Assembly: GCF_052324685.1 (NCBI RefSeq) | Contig: NC_135219.1 | Coordinates: forward strand, 23,172,316 to 23,236,315 | Length of the DNA: 64,000 bases | DNA from: Brachyhypopomus gauderio | Taxonomy: Eukaryota; Chordata; Actinopteri; Gymnotiformes; Hypopomidae | Direction: 5' to 3' | Shown here: one piece after another, positions 21,641 to 30,654 of the stretch | How positions within the stretch are numbered: the first letter of the stretch is position 1 | Layout: every line of letters begins with the position of its first letter | Position numbers and translations under genes: made by a program | The notes under the pieces: model-generated | Seen by the model: only the letters and a program-made list of their open reading frames with translations | What the model was told of the DNA's origin: nothing | Database searches by the model: none

Positions 21641-23215
21641 TTACAAATTGTCTAAACACACTTGGCACTGCCACATAATCTCCTTTCTGCATTTGCCACA
21701 TGTGAACCTTTTACAAAAACCACAACGCTTAGTGGCACGGTTACTCTTGCAGCCACACTTAACCTGGCACAATGCCCTTTTCCCTGTGTCAGGTGTGGGT
21801 TGTTGCTGCTGAAACTCTACCTTGGACACCTCCTTGGCTTCCATATGAGACTGTGCAAGTTCTGTTGCAAGCTTCACCAAGAACTCGGACCGTCTCTCTT
21901 TTACCCCAGTGCATGCTTGAAAAAGCACATGTGCATTCAGGCATGAAATGTCAATCATGTTATAAAACACAGCGACTGGCCAACGCCGTGTTCCTGAACG
22001 TACACTGTACTTTCGCACCATCTGGTCCATGACATCCACACCACATTTTAGGCTGTTGTAGTCTGTGATTGTGTTTGGCTTTTTTTTTCGGGTGTCTCCA
22101 ATCTCCACCGTACTGTGCATGCTACTGAGGATGCAGACAGTCTTTTTCCGTCTGGGTGCGTAAACGGTCAGCGTGGCACCAGAGGTTGAAAACACCTGTG
22201 TACTAAATTCCTCACGGCCCAAATTCTTTTTGACAGAGTCTGGAAGCTCACGACGAATCTTGTTTACTGTGCCAAGGAGGGTGGTCTTCCGGCCCAGCAA
22301 CTGCCTTGCTAGTGACAGTGAGGTGAAAAAATTGTCTGTGGTAACAGTTCTTCCTTGGTCCATAAATGGTTCCATAAGCTTCATCACCACATTTTCCGAT
22401 AGTCTTTCCCCCACGGGACGACTGGAGTCTTTGCCAAGATATGGGATGATGTTGCATACATACTTGGATTTCAGGTCACATGCCACCCAGAACTTTATCC
22501 CAAACTTGTCGGGTTTTGTTGCAATGTACTGAAGAAAAGAGCAACGGGTCTTAGTTGGAAAAAGTTGCTCATCTATGGTGATATGCCTTCCTGGGTTGTA
22601 ACAAGTGATGCAATTGGCAGCGAAAGACCCCCAAACATTAGAGATTGCAGCAAACCGGTCAGTTGCAGCTCGTTCACTGCGTGTGTACTTGTCGTCAAAG
22701 TGAAGGTGCTGCATGATGTTCTGGAAGCGGTTTCGAGACATAATCTTGGTGATTAAGGGCACTCCCAGTGTTGTAGACCATGAGTCATGCACCGCTGGAA
22801 GGCGCACAACACCTCGCAGGATGAGGATTGCAATGAACGCCTTTAGCTCAGCGAGGGACATGAACCAGTTTTCTTGCTGTGTCTGGCGTGCATGCTGGAC
22901 AGTCCACCCCTGTATGATCCGAAGCATTTCAATAGAAACGAAACAGAGGAAACTCTGTAAGCGACTCAATACTTTCCGTAGGGCAAAAGCAGTTGGCTCT
23001 CCATTCGTGGTATTGCATTTACTTGGGCTTGGATGCACTCCGTCATGTCTTCCGATCTGTTCTTCATGCCACACTGTGCCGTCTTTTGCAGTCTCTGTCA
23101 GCCGCCCGTGTGTCTCCACGCGACCCCTCTTTACTGGTGATGAAGTCTCCTCATCTACAGAAACATATGTTTGAGATTTGATTAGTGAAAGGTTGAAATA
23201 ATGTGAAATTGACAA
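21641..23215 (-). CDS. piggyBac-type transposase (PGBD4-like), copy 1
   Basis: A 524-codon open frame with the piggyBac transposase fold (DDE_Tnp_1_7) and a C-terminal cysteine-rich zinc domain (CQVKCGCKS, CGFCKRFTCGKC, CQVC at residues 483-520). The catalytic aspartates are visible at D215 (ITIDEQLFP), D294 (VTTDNFFTS) and D394 (GVDVMDQM). The reaction is cut-and-paste transposition at TTAA sites. Residues 1-20 look intronic: tttctgtag just before GATGAGGAG (about 23,154) is a good acceptor, so the gene probably has a small upstream exon I could not locate. No stop or frameshift interrupts the domain. Terminal repeats and TTAA flanks were not identified, so a mobile copy cannot be told from a domesticated one. 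Confidence 0.85.
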   Translation of the reverse strand: MSISHYFNLSLIKSQTYVSVDEETSSPVKRGRVETHGRLTETAKDGTVWHEEQIGRHDGVHPSPSKCNTTNGEPTAFALRKVLSRLQSFLCFVSIEMLRIIQGWTVQHARQTQQENWFMSLAELKAFIAILILRGVVRLPAVHDSWSTTLGVPLITKIMSRNRFQNIMQHLHFDDKYTRSERAATDRFAAISNVWGSFAANCITCYNPGRHITIDEQLFPTKTRCSFLQYIATKPDKFGIKFWVACDLKSKYVCNIIPYLGKDSSRPVGERLSENVVMKLMEPFMDQGRTVTTDNFFTSLSLARQLLGRKTTLLGTVNKIRRELPDSVKKNLGREEFSTQVFSTSGATLTVYAPRRKKTVCILSSMHSTVEIGDTRKKKPNTITDYNSLKCGVDVMDQMVRKYSVRSGTRRWPVAVFYNMIDISCLNAHVLFQACTGVKERRSEFLVKLATELAQSHMEAKEVSKVEFQQQQPTPDTGKRALCQVKCGCKSNRATKRCGFCKRFTCGKCRKEIMWQCQVCLDNL

Positions 23216-24318
23216 ACATAATATTTGAAATATAGCCAGCGATTGGCTGGTTCACACACAAATAGGCATTTTGGCCTTAATGGGGGGGGGGTGTATAAAT
23301 AAATTAATGTGTGCACAAAAAGATTCAATTGAGGCACTAAAGGCCCAAAACGATCAAAATGTGTATTGGGAAATTGAGTCAGATCAAAGAACTAAATCAC
23401 ATGCTGAGATCAGCAGTGTGTGTGTGTGTGTATGGGGTCTTATGTATGTACTATTCAGTCAGTTCCAGTATTTGGCCAGTAAATGGAGCCCATGTAATAC
23501 CATACTGATATTACAGTAATGAAATAAGACATTTTAGTGAAATAAAAGGTTCATTTCTGGTCAAGCAGTGCACCTTTTGTTATGAGATCTAATTGCAAAG
23601 TTATTTATCTCATTGATCTGACTCATACAAGACCCTTTATTTGTCTGTATTCTGCATAACAGGATTGCAGCATGAGTTTTTATGATTTCTTAGGTTTTTG
23701 GACAATGTAGCGACAGGCCAATTTGAACCAAACTTGGCATACCTGAAGGACCTCAGTCTATAAAAGGCTTTGAAATTGGGAGTTGATCAACATGTTTATA
23801 TGAATTATAGCAATATAGGTCATATATGGCCTCAATGATATAATGGGAAAATGGACCCACCTGAAAATAAAAAAAAATCCAACAATTTTTAAAAATAGTT
23901 TACCTACAGTGTCTACAGATTATGCCCATGCCACTCTTGCCATCATTGGATCAAATTCCTAGGACTAGTTCGAAAAGTGCTATTTTCAAACAATTGATGA
24001 ATGTGACAAAACTACGCCTTTTTTAATAGGACTTGTAATTGCAAAGTTGTCAGGTGGACTGCAAGGAATCAAAAGAATCAAGTTTCATTTTCCTAAGCAA
24101 AGATTTGGAAAAGTTATGCATGATTCACAAATAGTGCCACCTAGTGGCCAAATGTTTCAAAACTGCACAGTGTGACAGTCCTGAGATGTGTGTGAACCCT
24201 AAATTGCAAAAATAGGTTTCCCCACACTACGTGTGTGAACCCCAATTATAATTCCAAAACATCTCAAGTATGCCACCTTGGAAGTAATGTAGGATTGTTT
24301 TCACACAGCAATACGTGG
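23216..24318. other. piggyBac upstream flank to the duplication breakpoint, copy 1
   Basis: No gene recognised. Contains a poly-G run at 23,281-23,290 that is absent from copy 2, a (GT)n tract near 23,417-23,432, and AT-rich sequence with the phrase gtgccacctagtggccaaatg near 24,136. The two tgtgtgaaccc(c/t)-type words near 24,190 and 24,231 may be part of a transposon end. The block is shared with copy 2 (49,205-50,286). Confidence 0.4.
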
Positions 24319-24345
24319 CATATATATATATATATATTTTTTTTA
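24319..24345. repeat. TA/T tract at the right end of tandem copy 1
   Basis: cgtggcatatatat runs into a T-run. Copy 2 has the same words at 50,282-50,305 with a different tract length. The two copies are alignable up to here and unrelated afterwards, so this is the duplication breakpoint. Confidence 0.8.
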
Positions 24346-24422
24346 TTTAAAAAAAATAAAAAATTGAAAACTCGCGGGTTTAGTGTTGACAGTGGGAGCA
24401 AACCTGGAACAACAAATCAGAC

Positions 24423-24722
24423 ATGGATTTAACGAGAGAAGGCAGTCCTGCCAAAAAAGCTAAGCGTACGTGTAAGTACCTTGACGAATGGGACAGGGAA
24501 TTTACTTTCCTAAAGAGGAGCATGAAGGGGCATAGCTACTCATTCTGTAAGATATGTAGCTGTGATTTTAGTGCCTCTCATGGGGGAAGGAACGATGTCC
24601 GTCAGCACGAACAATCTGCCAAGCACGAACGCGGGCTAAAGGCACAGAAATATGCCCAGGAGATGTCCCCGTTTGTATCTAGAAATACCACTAGAAAATT
24701 GAATTTTTTTATTCATTTGTAG
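24423..24722 (+). pseudogene. hAT-transposase-type N-terminal zinc finger fragment
   Basis: The open frame starts MDLTREGSPAKKAKRTC and contains a C2H2/BED-like finger: CKIC at about residues 42-45, then RQHEQSAKHERG with two histidines. The DEWDREFTFLKRS lead-in is typical of the N-terminal exon of vertebrate hAT-type proteins (ZBED/SCAND3-like). After about 88 residues the resemblance stops at an in-frame TAG, with no DDE catalytic or dimerisation domain nearby. It is either the first exon of a longer gene or a fragment. Confidence 0.5.
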
Positions 24723-24729
24723 TTCAAAA

Positions 24730-25262
24730 CATAATTGGGGTGTTTATTCTTCACTTTTTGCCACTCCAAAGATGTTTTTCGTCTCTCCTACAGCCTCGAT
24801 TGCAGCTATATGTAAATAACCGATTATGCAAATTAGGCGATGACGTCATATACGTGAAATGTCCCGTATTTTTTAATACAAAACTTGACAGGTATGTTGC
24901 GGTGTGTGTGTGCGCGGTGGCAACGTTGCGGTGTGTGTGTGTGTGTGTGAGGGGAGGGGGGGTGACGTGGTGATTATCTGCTGGTCATCCGCATCTTCAT
25001 CCCCTCCCCTGTGAGGCCAGCTCTGATTGGCTCTTGCTCAGACTCATCATCAGTGCTGGACCCCAGGAAGTGGGCGGTAGGTCATTTCCTGCACTGCCAT
25101 GGCTGACGTGATGGACAGTGTTGCCAAGAAGTCCTGCTGAACTCTGGTTAAGGTCAGAGATCAGAAAGTCATTTCAGGTGGTTGTGGCAAACCAGTTAAT
25201 AGAAATTATATTTATATTTCCAGATATAATTACATAATGATAAACCAGCAGAATTAATAAGT
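24730..25262. other. Unassigned stretch with (GT)n tracts
   Basis: GT-rich microsatellite patches at about 24,900-24,950. At 25,095-25,140 a short ATG-led frame (MADVMDSVAKKSC then stop) precedes a run with no further coding signal. No gene supported. Confidence 0.3.
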
Positions 25263-25265
25263 ATT

Positions 25266-25345
25266 AGGGGTGGGCATAGATTAATTTTTTTAAATCTAGA
25301 TTAAACTCACTGAAATCTTGAAATTAATCTAGATTAAAATTGCTC
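25266..25345. repeat. Non-autonomous DNA element fragment (ATTAATCTAGATTAA type)
   Basis: The sequence gggtgggcatagattaat followed by two blocks of the palindromic words atctagattaa is a pattern I associate with short non-autonomous hAT-like elements of fish. Only one end is evident. Confidence 0.4.
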
Positions 25346-25699
25346 ATTCAGAATATGTGTGCTACCCAAGTAATGACTAAAAGTCAGTCTTTGTTTTATT
25401 TATTTCTTGTAAAGTGTCCTTGAGTGTTGTGAAAGGCACTTTTAAATAAAATGTATTATTATTATTATGATGTATACAATGCTAATATTGGAATTATTTT
25501 AATATACACAAAGAAGCGGTTTGCTGCGAGATATTGTTAGGTTTCTCATTAAATGGCTTCAATAATATCTAAGTATAATCATGCTCTGGAGCTCTGTTCA
25601 CTGAATTCCAAACACATGTTCCCATGAAGCTCAGCCAATCAGAATGAGCGCTCCAGGTCCTTCACTAACTCCGCCCCTCACTGTCTCTGCTCTTTGCAG

Positions 25700-25822
25700 G
25701 AGCTGGAGGAGAGCTTCCACATTAGCAGGATGGAGCAGATCGCCTTTGAATTCAATGTGCTGGTGTCTCTAGAGATGGTCCTCTACCTGCCCGAGAGCAG
25801 GTCACAACGCACTACCACCTGA
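25700..25822 (+). pseudogene. Exon-like fragment resembling the cyclin-box end of CABLES proteins
   Basis: After an acceptor (ctctttgcag), a frame of 40 codons reads ELEESFHISRMEQIAFEFN and VLVSLEMVLYLPE and then stops at TGA 25,820-25,822. This is close to the helix pair near the C-terminus of CABLES1/CABLES2 (Cdk5 and Abl enzyme substrate). After the LPE motif a different frame continues QVTTHYHLS, as expected for the intact protein, so a frameshift is likely at about 25,796. No other CABLES exon was found. The assignment rests on memory of the family. Confidence 0.4.
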
Positions 25823-26084
25823 GCCTTCCAGTCCCAGCCAGCCCAGCCAGAACTGACGCCCCCTTTGAGTGGGTGTGGTTTTGCAGACCGGCCTCAGGGA
25901 GGACTTCAGCACAACACTAAGTGCTTGTGGGTTAAACTGAACATTTGTTCTTGCTTTTTGTGTTTGTTTTTGGGTCTTATGCGAGGGTAATTAAATGACA
26001 GTAATATTAGCTAAAGCACTTAAATCAACTCCAAACACTCAAATAATAAGAGAGATTTCCTTAAACCTCTCTTTAAACATTATC

Positions 26085-26315
26085 TGTAGAACCAGCCTGC
26101 GCACCACGGACTTGTGCTAACGGGCCGCCCAATGGAGGATGGGTTCCCTTTTGAGTCTTGGTCCTCCCAAGGTTTCTTCCTAATCCCCACCACCATAGGG
26201 AGTTTTTCCTTGCCACTGTCGCCTTGGCTTGCTCATTAGGGATCTGGACCCATACGATTGTAAAGCTGCTTTGTGACGTGTTGTGAAAGCTATATAAATA
26301 AATTTGACTTTGACT
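26085..26315 (+). repeat. LINE (L2/Rex-like) 3' end
   Basis: The run containing gatgggttcccttttgagtc, caaggtttcttcctaat, gggagtttttccttgcc, ggcttgctcattaggga and gtaaagctgctttgtgac, ending in tatataaataaatttgac, is the conserved 3' untranslated tail of a common fish LINE. No reverse transcriptase sequence precedes it. Confidence 0.65.
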
Positions 26316-26849
26316 ATACAACAAAAATAACTTCTATGTTTAATTTACAGTAGAACTATAATCCACACACTTCTTTGATTGGTGTATTTTTAGGCACACT
26401 GAAAGAGCATATATAATTTACTATAGCTATAAATTATTATACATCTAAGCATTCCTGCTTTTAACCTATTAATGGTGATTATGTGTATAATTTTATGCAA
26501 TGTATGTTTTTTTTTTTTTATAGTTTGTCACTTGTACTACATCACTGTCCCACTAGTGGGCAGTATTTGACAGGGAGCTGTGTTGAGACCAGAGACCGTA
26601 TGTATATATATATACATATACTCTCAGAGGGCCTAAAAATATTCTTAAAACATAAATATATATAATATAATTTATCCAATTTTATTTAATCCACTTACAG
26701 TTTGACAATCGACATCTAAACAATTAGAAAAATATAAGCAAATACATTATTCACCCGTGTCAATCCAGAATTAGACAGATGATGTAATGTGAATTATGGT
26801 GATTTATTTATTTATTTTTTCTCTAACCTTAAAATGATCCCTTTAAGGT

Positions 26850-27104
26850 CACGGGTCGGCAACCCGCGGCTCCGGAGCCGCATGCAGCTCTTTATCCCTC
26901 TGATGCGGCTCAGCTTTTGAATAGAATTAATGAGTATTTAATTAACGTATATTATTTTTGAGACTTAAAAAAATGTTCGGGTGGAATTTCACAAATGTCC
27001 GGTATTTACTTTCGGTTTGCTTGAGTGACATGTCATCGTCACTGAAATAAATTTCCAATTATTTTGCTTTTGTGGCTCCGAGTCAAAAAGGTTGCCGACC
27101 CCTG
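26850..27104. mobile_element. Short hAT-like element (255 bp) beside the YqaJ gene, copy at the 27-kb locus
   Basis: Ends CACGGGTCGGCAACC and GGTTGCCGACCCCTG are inverted. Imperfect 8-bp flanks tttaaggt and ctttaggt surround it. It is the inverted equivalent of 56,873-57,128, at the same position relative to the YqaJ gene, so it was present before that gene was copied. Confidence 0.75.
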
Positions 27105-27345
27105 CTTTAGGTCATGCTAGTCTGTAAATATTGGCTGCAATGTTAAGGTACAGTGCAATATGATTAATTGTATAAAATGCTTTCACTTTTATATGTAAAA
27201 TTGACACAACACAATACAACATTATGTATTTCTTAACTTTTACTGTATTTGTAAAAAAAATTAATGAATACAATAGTAATACAATTGACAGAATAAATTG
27301 AAATTGTTTTAATTGTTCATGAGTTCATGTCTTCATTATGATTTT

Positions 27346-30058
27346 CTATTGCTTGGTCATAGAGAGGTATTTTGGCATGTAAGTGTTAAAGAAAAACATG
27401 TCACACCTCCTTTTCACCTCTTCTAATACACTGCTATCTCTCTAAACTCGCTGCACAAAGATATCATCATGGGCACAGATAACTAAATCACACCACTGCA
27501 TACCAGTAATCAATAACTGGAATTGGATTTGCCAATAATAACAATGGCTCTCCTTCAATTTGTGTAGGCCTTGTGCCACTTTGAGGAATTTGCAGTCTAC
27601 ATAGCTTTGTGCATTTGGGCACTTAATTTCAACAAGCCCAAATGATGGACGCTCAAGTGTGTCATATACAAGTCCATCAGGTGATGCACCCAGCCAAGAT
27701 GCATCTGGATGAATCACTAGCCCACACTTGGTCAAGTTCAAGTTTTTCAGAACTGCATAGTCCTTTAAGGCCCGTTTCCATTTCAAGTCCTCTCTTCATG
27801 TGTGCTGTTTGTCGTGTCCCTCGGATTATCCTTTCTGCCAGGCTTTCTGCAGCACCTGGACCTCTAACGTGGCTCACCTCTCTGAAATGTGAGGCAGTCA
27901 CTCTTTCTCTCCTAAGTGAATTCCACTCAGGTGTAGCACTTTGGGATCTTGTTGCCTCCTCAATAAGGTGTGACTGTGACAAGGTCACAGAAAGTGAGCT
28001 TAGGTGTAGCTGTTCTTGGTGTGTTGGCACAAATGAATATTCAGGTGGGCTTAGATGGTAACATTCTAGTGGCAGACTCGGGAATGGGGGTGCATCCTCA
28101 TGTATGACAACACTGTCAGATGGAGGTGGTGGTTGTTGATAGGACAGTACACTGCCAACTTGTACCTTCCCAAAGATGGAGTCCACAAGTGGCTTGTCAG
28201 GCGAGATGTTCATTGTGCAGATGAGTGGAAGAGAATCTGCTTTCATTCCAGCGTAGACTGGTCCAGGATTGAGGGTGGCCGGGTGTGGGAGCTCACCGCT
28301 GTAGCCCTTGAAAAGTGTACTTCTGAAATAAAAGAAGAGTGAATAACATTTATTTTTACACATTGTAATCTGTTCACCAGCACAACTGATTGTGAATCAC
28401 ATATCACATGTCATCTGAAGTACAACGAGGCTAAATTAAATCTTGAAGAGAACAGGGTCTTATCAGATGATCAAAAGCATTCATTTTTTTTACCACACAC
28501 TGTAATCTGCCTATTAAATTTGGTACTACATACCTAACTCCACTGGCTGTAGTAGCACCTGGTTTTGGCTTTAGGACAACCATGGCATCCACGGGTCCAG
28601 GCTTCACCCCCTATTAATTTAAAAGATGGTGTTAGTAAAGTGACTGTGATACATTAACTAACATTAAATAATGAAATAAGACAAACCATTGTTGGTGGTT
28701 TATGCCACTTCTGTTCTGTCTGTGTGCATGAAAGGACAGGAGGGACGACAGACATGCCAGATTCAGAATAATGAGCAGTCTGGAAAAGCAATGCAACCAA
28801 GTGTTTGCAGATTCCGCAACTAGCAACACAAGAGCAGTTGCTCTTAATGAGCACAACTGGCATTGAATCACGTAATGTCATCTGAAATACACAAGAGGCA
28901 ATATTTAATATCTTGAAAAGAAGACTTCAGCAATGTCAATAGGCGCAATATCTGTCCCATCATGTTGGTAGTGGTGAATGTCACTTGTCTATTGTCTCAT
29001 GTAACGTTTGTGCTGTTTTGCATCACTCTTAAAACACTTGGCTATACTGTCTTTCTATTCTACAGTGTTGTGCATGGTTCAATCTACTAGTTCACTGAGC
29101 AACTATAAACTAAATATATTTTAGATTTAAACTTCATTTTCACTCCAGATGAAATGCTTACACATAGGAGTGAAACAGGCCTACTTATATTTACATTATT
29201 TTGTTGTTTCCACCACCAACAACAGAACAGTGCAGGTTTTACTTCAACTGCTTCTTGAAGAGTGTTATCAGAATATGTTAATAGGTGTAAGTGTTGCAGC
29301 CATATGTTAATAAAGAAGTTAAGATGAAAGATTTGAAAGACAGATTGACAGATTTTAGAAAATGCAGTTTGAAGAATAGCTGAGGTGGACTATATTCTGC
29401 TTTTGAGTCATAGAGGTAGATAACAATAGCTCGAACTGTAAAATAAACTCCCATTTGTTTACTATAGGCAAAATAGACTGCTAATGATTCCCACTCAGCT
29501 ACTCTGCATTTGGCTACCATTGTAAGCTTTGAAAACCAATGCCTATGGTTATCACAGCTTACGTGAAGTAAGAGCAAGGATAAAAGATTGAACTTGTGTT
29601 GAACTCACTTTTGAACTTGTTCAACAGAACTTTGAACGTGACACTGAACAGAACTCGTGTCATTTTAACCAGTCCTACTCTCAGCTGGTGTGGCGTATCT
29701 GTTTTCTTCATAGATCTGTAGCAGTGAGCCCTCACTGTTATCTCGTTAGCCTTACTTTTGCCTGATACTTCCATCAGAAATACAAACATGTTTTTAAAAG
29801 GCATTTCTAGTACTAGGACAGGTTGGTTCGTTACTAAAAACAACATCACTTCATTAGACTGCCACCTCAGGCTAGCTAGCTAACTAGCGTCAGCCACTTA
29901 CCTTCAAAATTGCAGAGGTAGGATGAAACGTAGAACTTGAAACCCTTTTCAAGTTGACTCTGTGTCGTTGTACTTGATGCTCTGACAATACGACGCACAT
30001 CGTTGACGGTAAATTTCGGGAACTCCAACAGGCACCTTGTGAATTTAGACTCGGGCAT
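27346..30058 (-). pseudogene. YqaJ-nuclease/SWIM transposon gene, copy 2
   Basis: Minus-strand exons: 30058-29902 (start MPESKF), 29761-29670, 28881-28687 (SWIM finger: NCSCVASCGICKHL, intact here), 28610-28534 (GVKPGPVDAMVVLKP) and 28322-27346. The last exon encodes a YqaJ-like nuclease: SPDGL, the acidic LVEIKCP motif, and YYWQIQFQLLITG. YqaJ/lambda-exonuclease proteins degrade DNA from ends and accompany the transposase in ISL2EU-type elements. Two lesions are private to this copy: a 2-base loss near 27,775 (after RGLEMET) shifts the frame, and TAG at 27,444-27,442 replaces a Tyr codon about 32 codons before the normal stop. Homology to the complete element ends at about 26,762, so the transposase half is missing. 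Confidence 0.75.
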
Positions 30059-30654
30059 GACATCGACACTTCCGCATACCAACCGGAAATATGGTACCAT
30101 CCTGACACCAACGAGGAAGTGGTGCGTGCACCTAGGCCAATCAGCGCAAAACCAGTTTCAAATGACAGCAAAATTGACCAATCATATCTTCCCTCTTAGT
30201 GGGCGGGCTTAACTGTATGATAATTTCTGCCCGCTGTGGCGACGCTAGCTGTCGTTAGCGTTATTATTTATTTATTATTTACTTTTTTGTACATATGCTA
30301 CTCAACTTGTTTAACTCTGATTCCTTGTATTACCACTTGTGCCTTGTTTTTGTTTGTAAGCGATTATTGTAAATAAAGGTAAAAAAAAAAGGTTATTGTA
30401 GCAGCCTGGCTGAGTTGGTGTTTTGGTTAGAATAACAGGAAATTGTGATATCACGTGATACTCAACTTTGGAACGTTTGGTTTAGAATGTTTGGTTGGGA
30501 AGGTGGAATGTTTGGATTCAGTTTTGATGCTGAAAAGCTCAAAACAAGTCGCACGACATTTTGCTGAGAATTACAAACCTAAATAATCTAACAAATCTTT
30601 CTATTTTTTCTAGATCTTTCTCTCTTTCTATTCTTTCTATTTTTCAGGTGGAGA
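30059..30654. promoter_or_regulatory. Divergent interval between YqaJ gene and TOGARAM-like gene, copy 2
   Basis: Same layout as 2,187-2,781: CCAAT motifs (ccaatcagcgc, gaccaatcat), a GC box, a plus-strand AATAAA with an A-run near 30,372-30,390, and a pyrimidine-rich acceptor at 30,640-30,647. Promoter activity is inferred. Confidence 0.4.

Larger units (their letters stand above)
1..24330 (+). repeat. Copy 1 of a ~26-kb direct tandem duplication
   Basis: Almost every exon, intron and transposon here recurs in the same order and orientation in copy 2, with only scattered substitutions. The offset is 27,872 at the left edge, 27,688 at exon 3, 27,021 at exon 4, 26,391 at exon 7, 26,373 at exon 9b and about 25,970 at the piggyBac ORF. 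Each step matches an identifiable indel: a 367-bp segment and an 832-bp hAT element present only here, about 609 bp of intron at 9,504-10,112 present only here, and a 399-bp element at 14,410 present only here. The left end lies outside the window. The right end is in a TA/T tract near 24,318-24,335. Confidence 0.95.

Noticed and set aside
22173-22532. Plus-strand open frames overlapping the piggyBac gene (also 22,713-23,174 and the copy 2 equivalents)
   Set aside because: Antisense shadows of the transposase frame; composition follows the coding strand.
23400-23440. Short GT repeat considered as part of a CRISPR-like or regulatory array
   Set aside because: Simple dinucleotide microsatellite; no spaced repeats, and the organism is eukaryotic.
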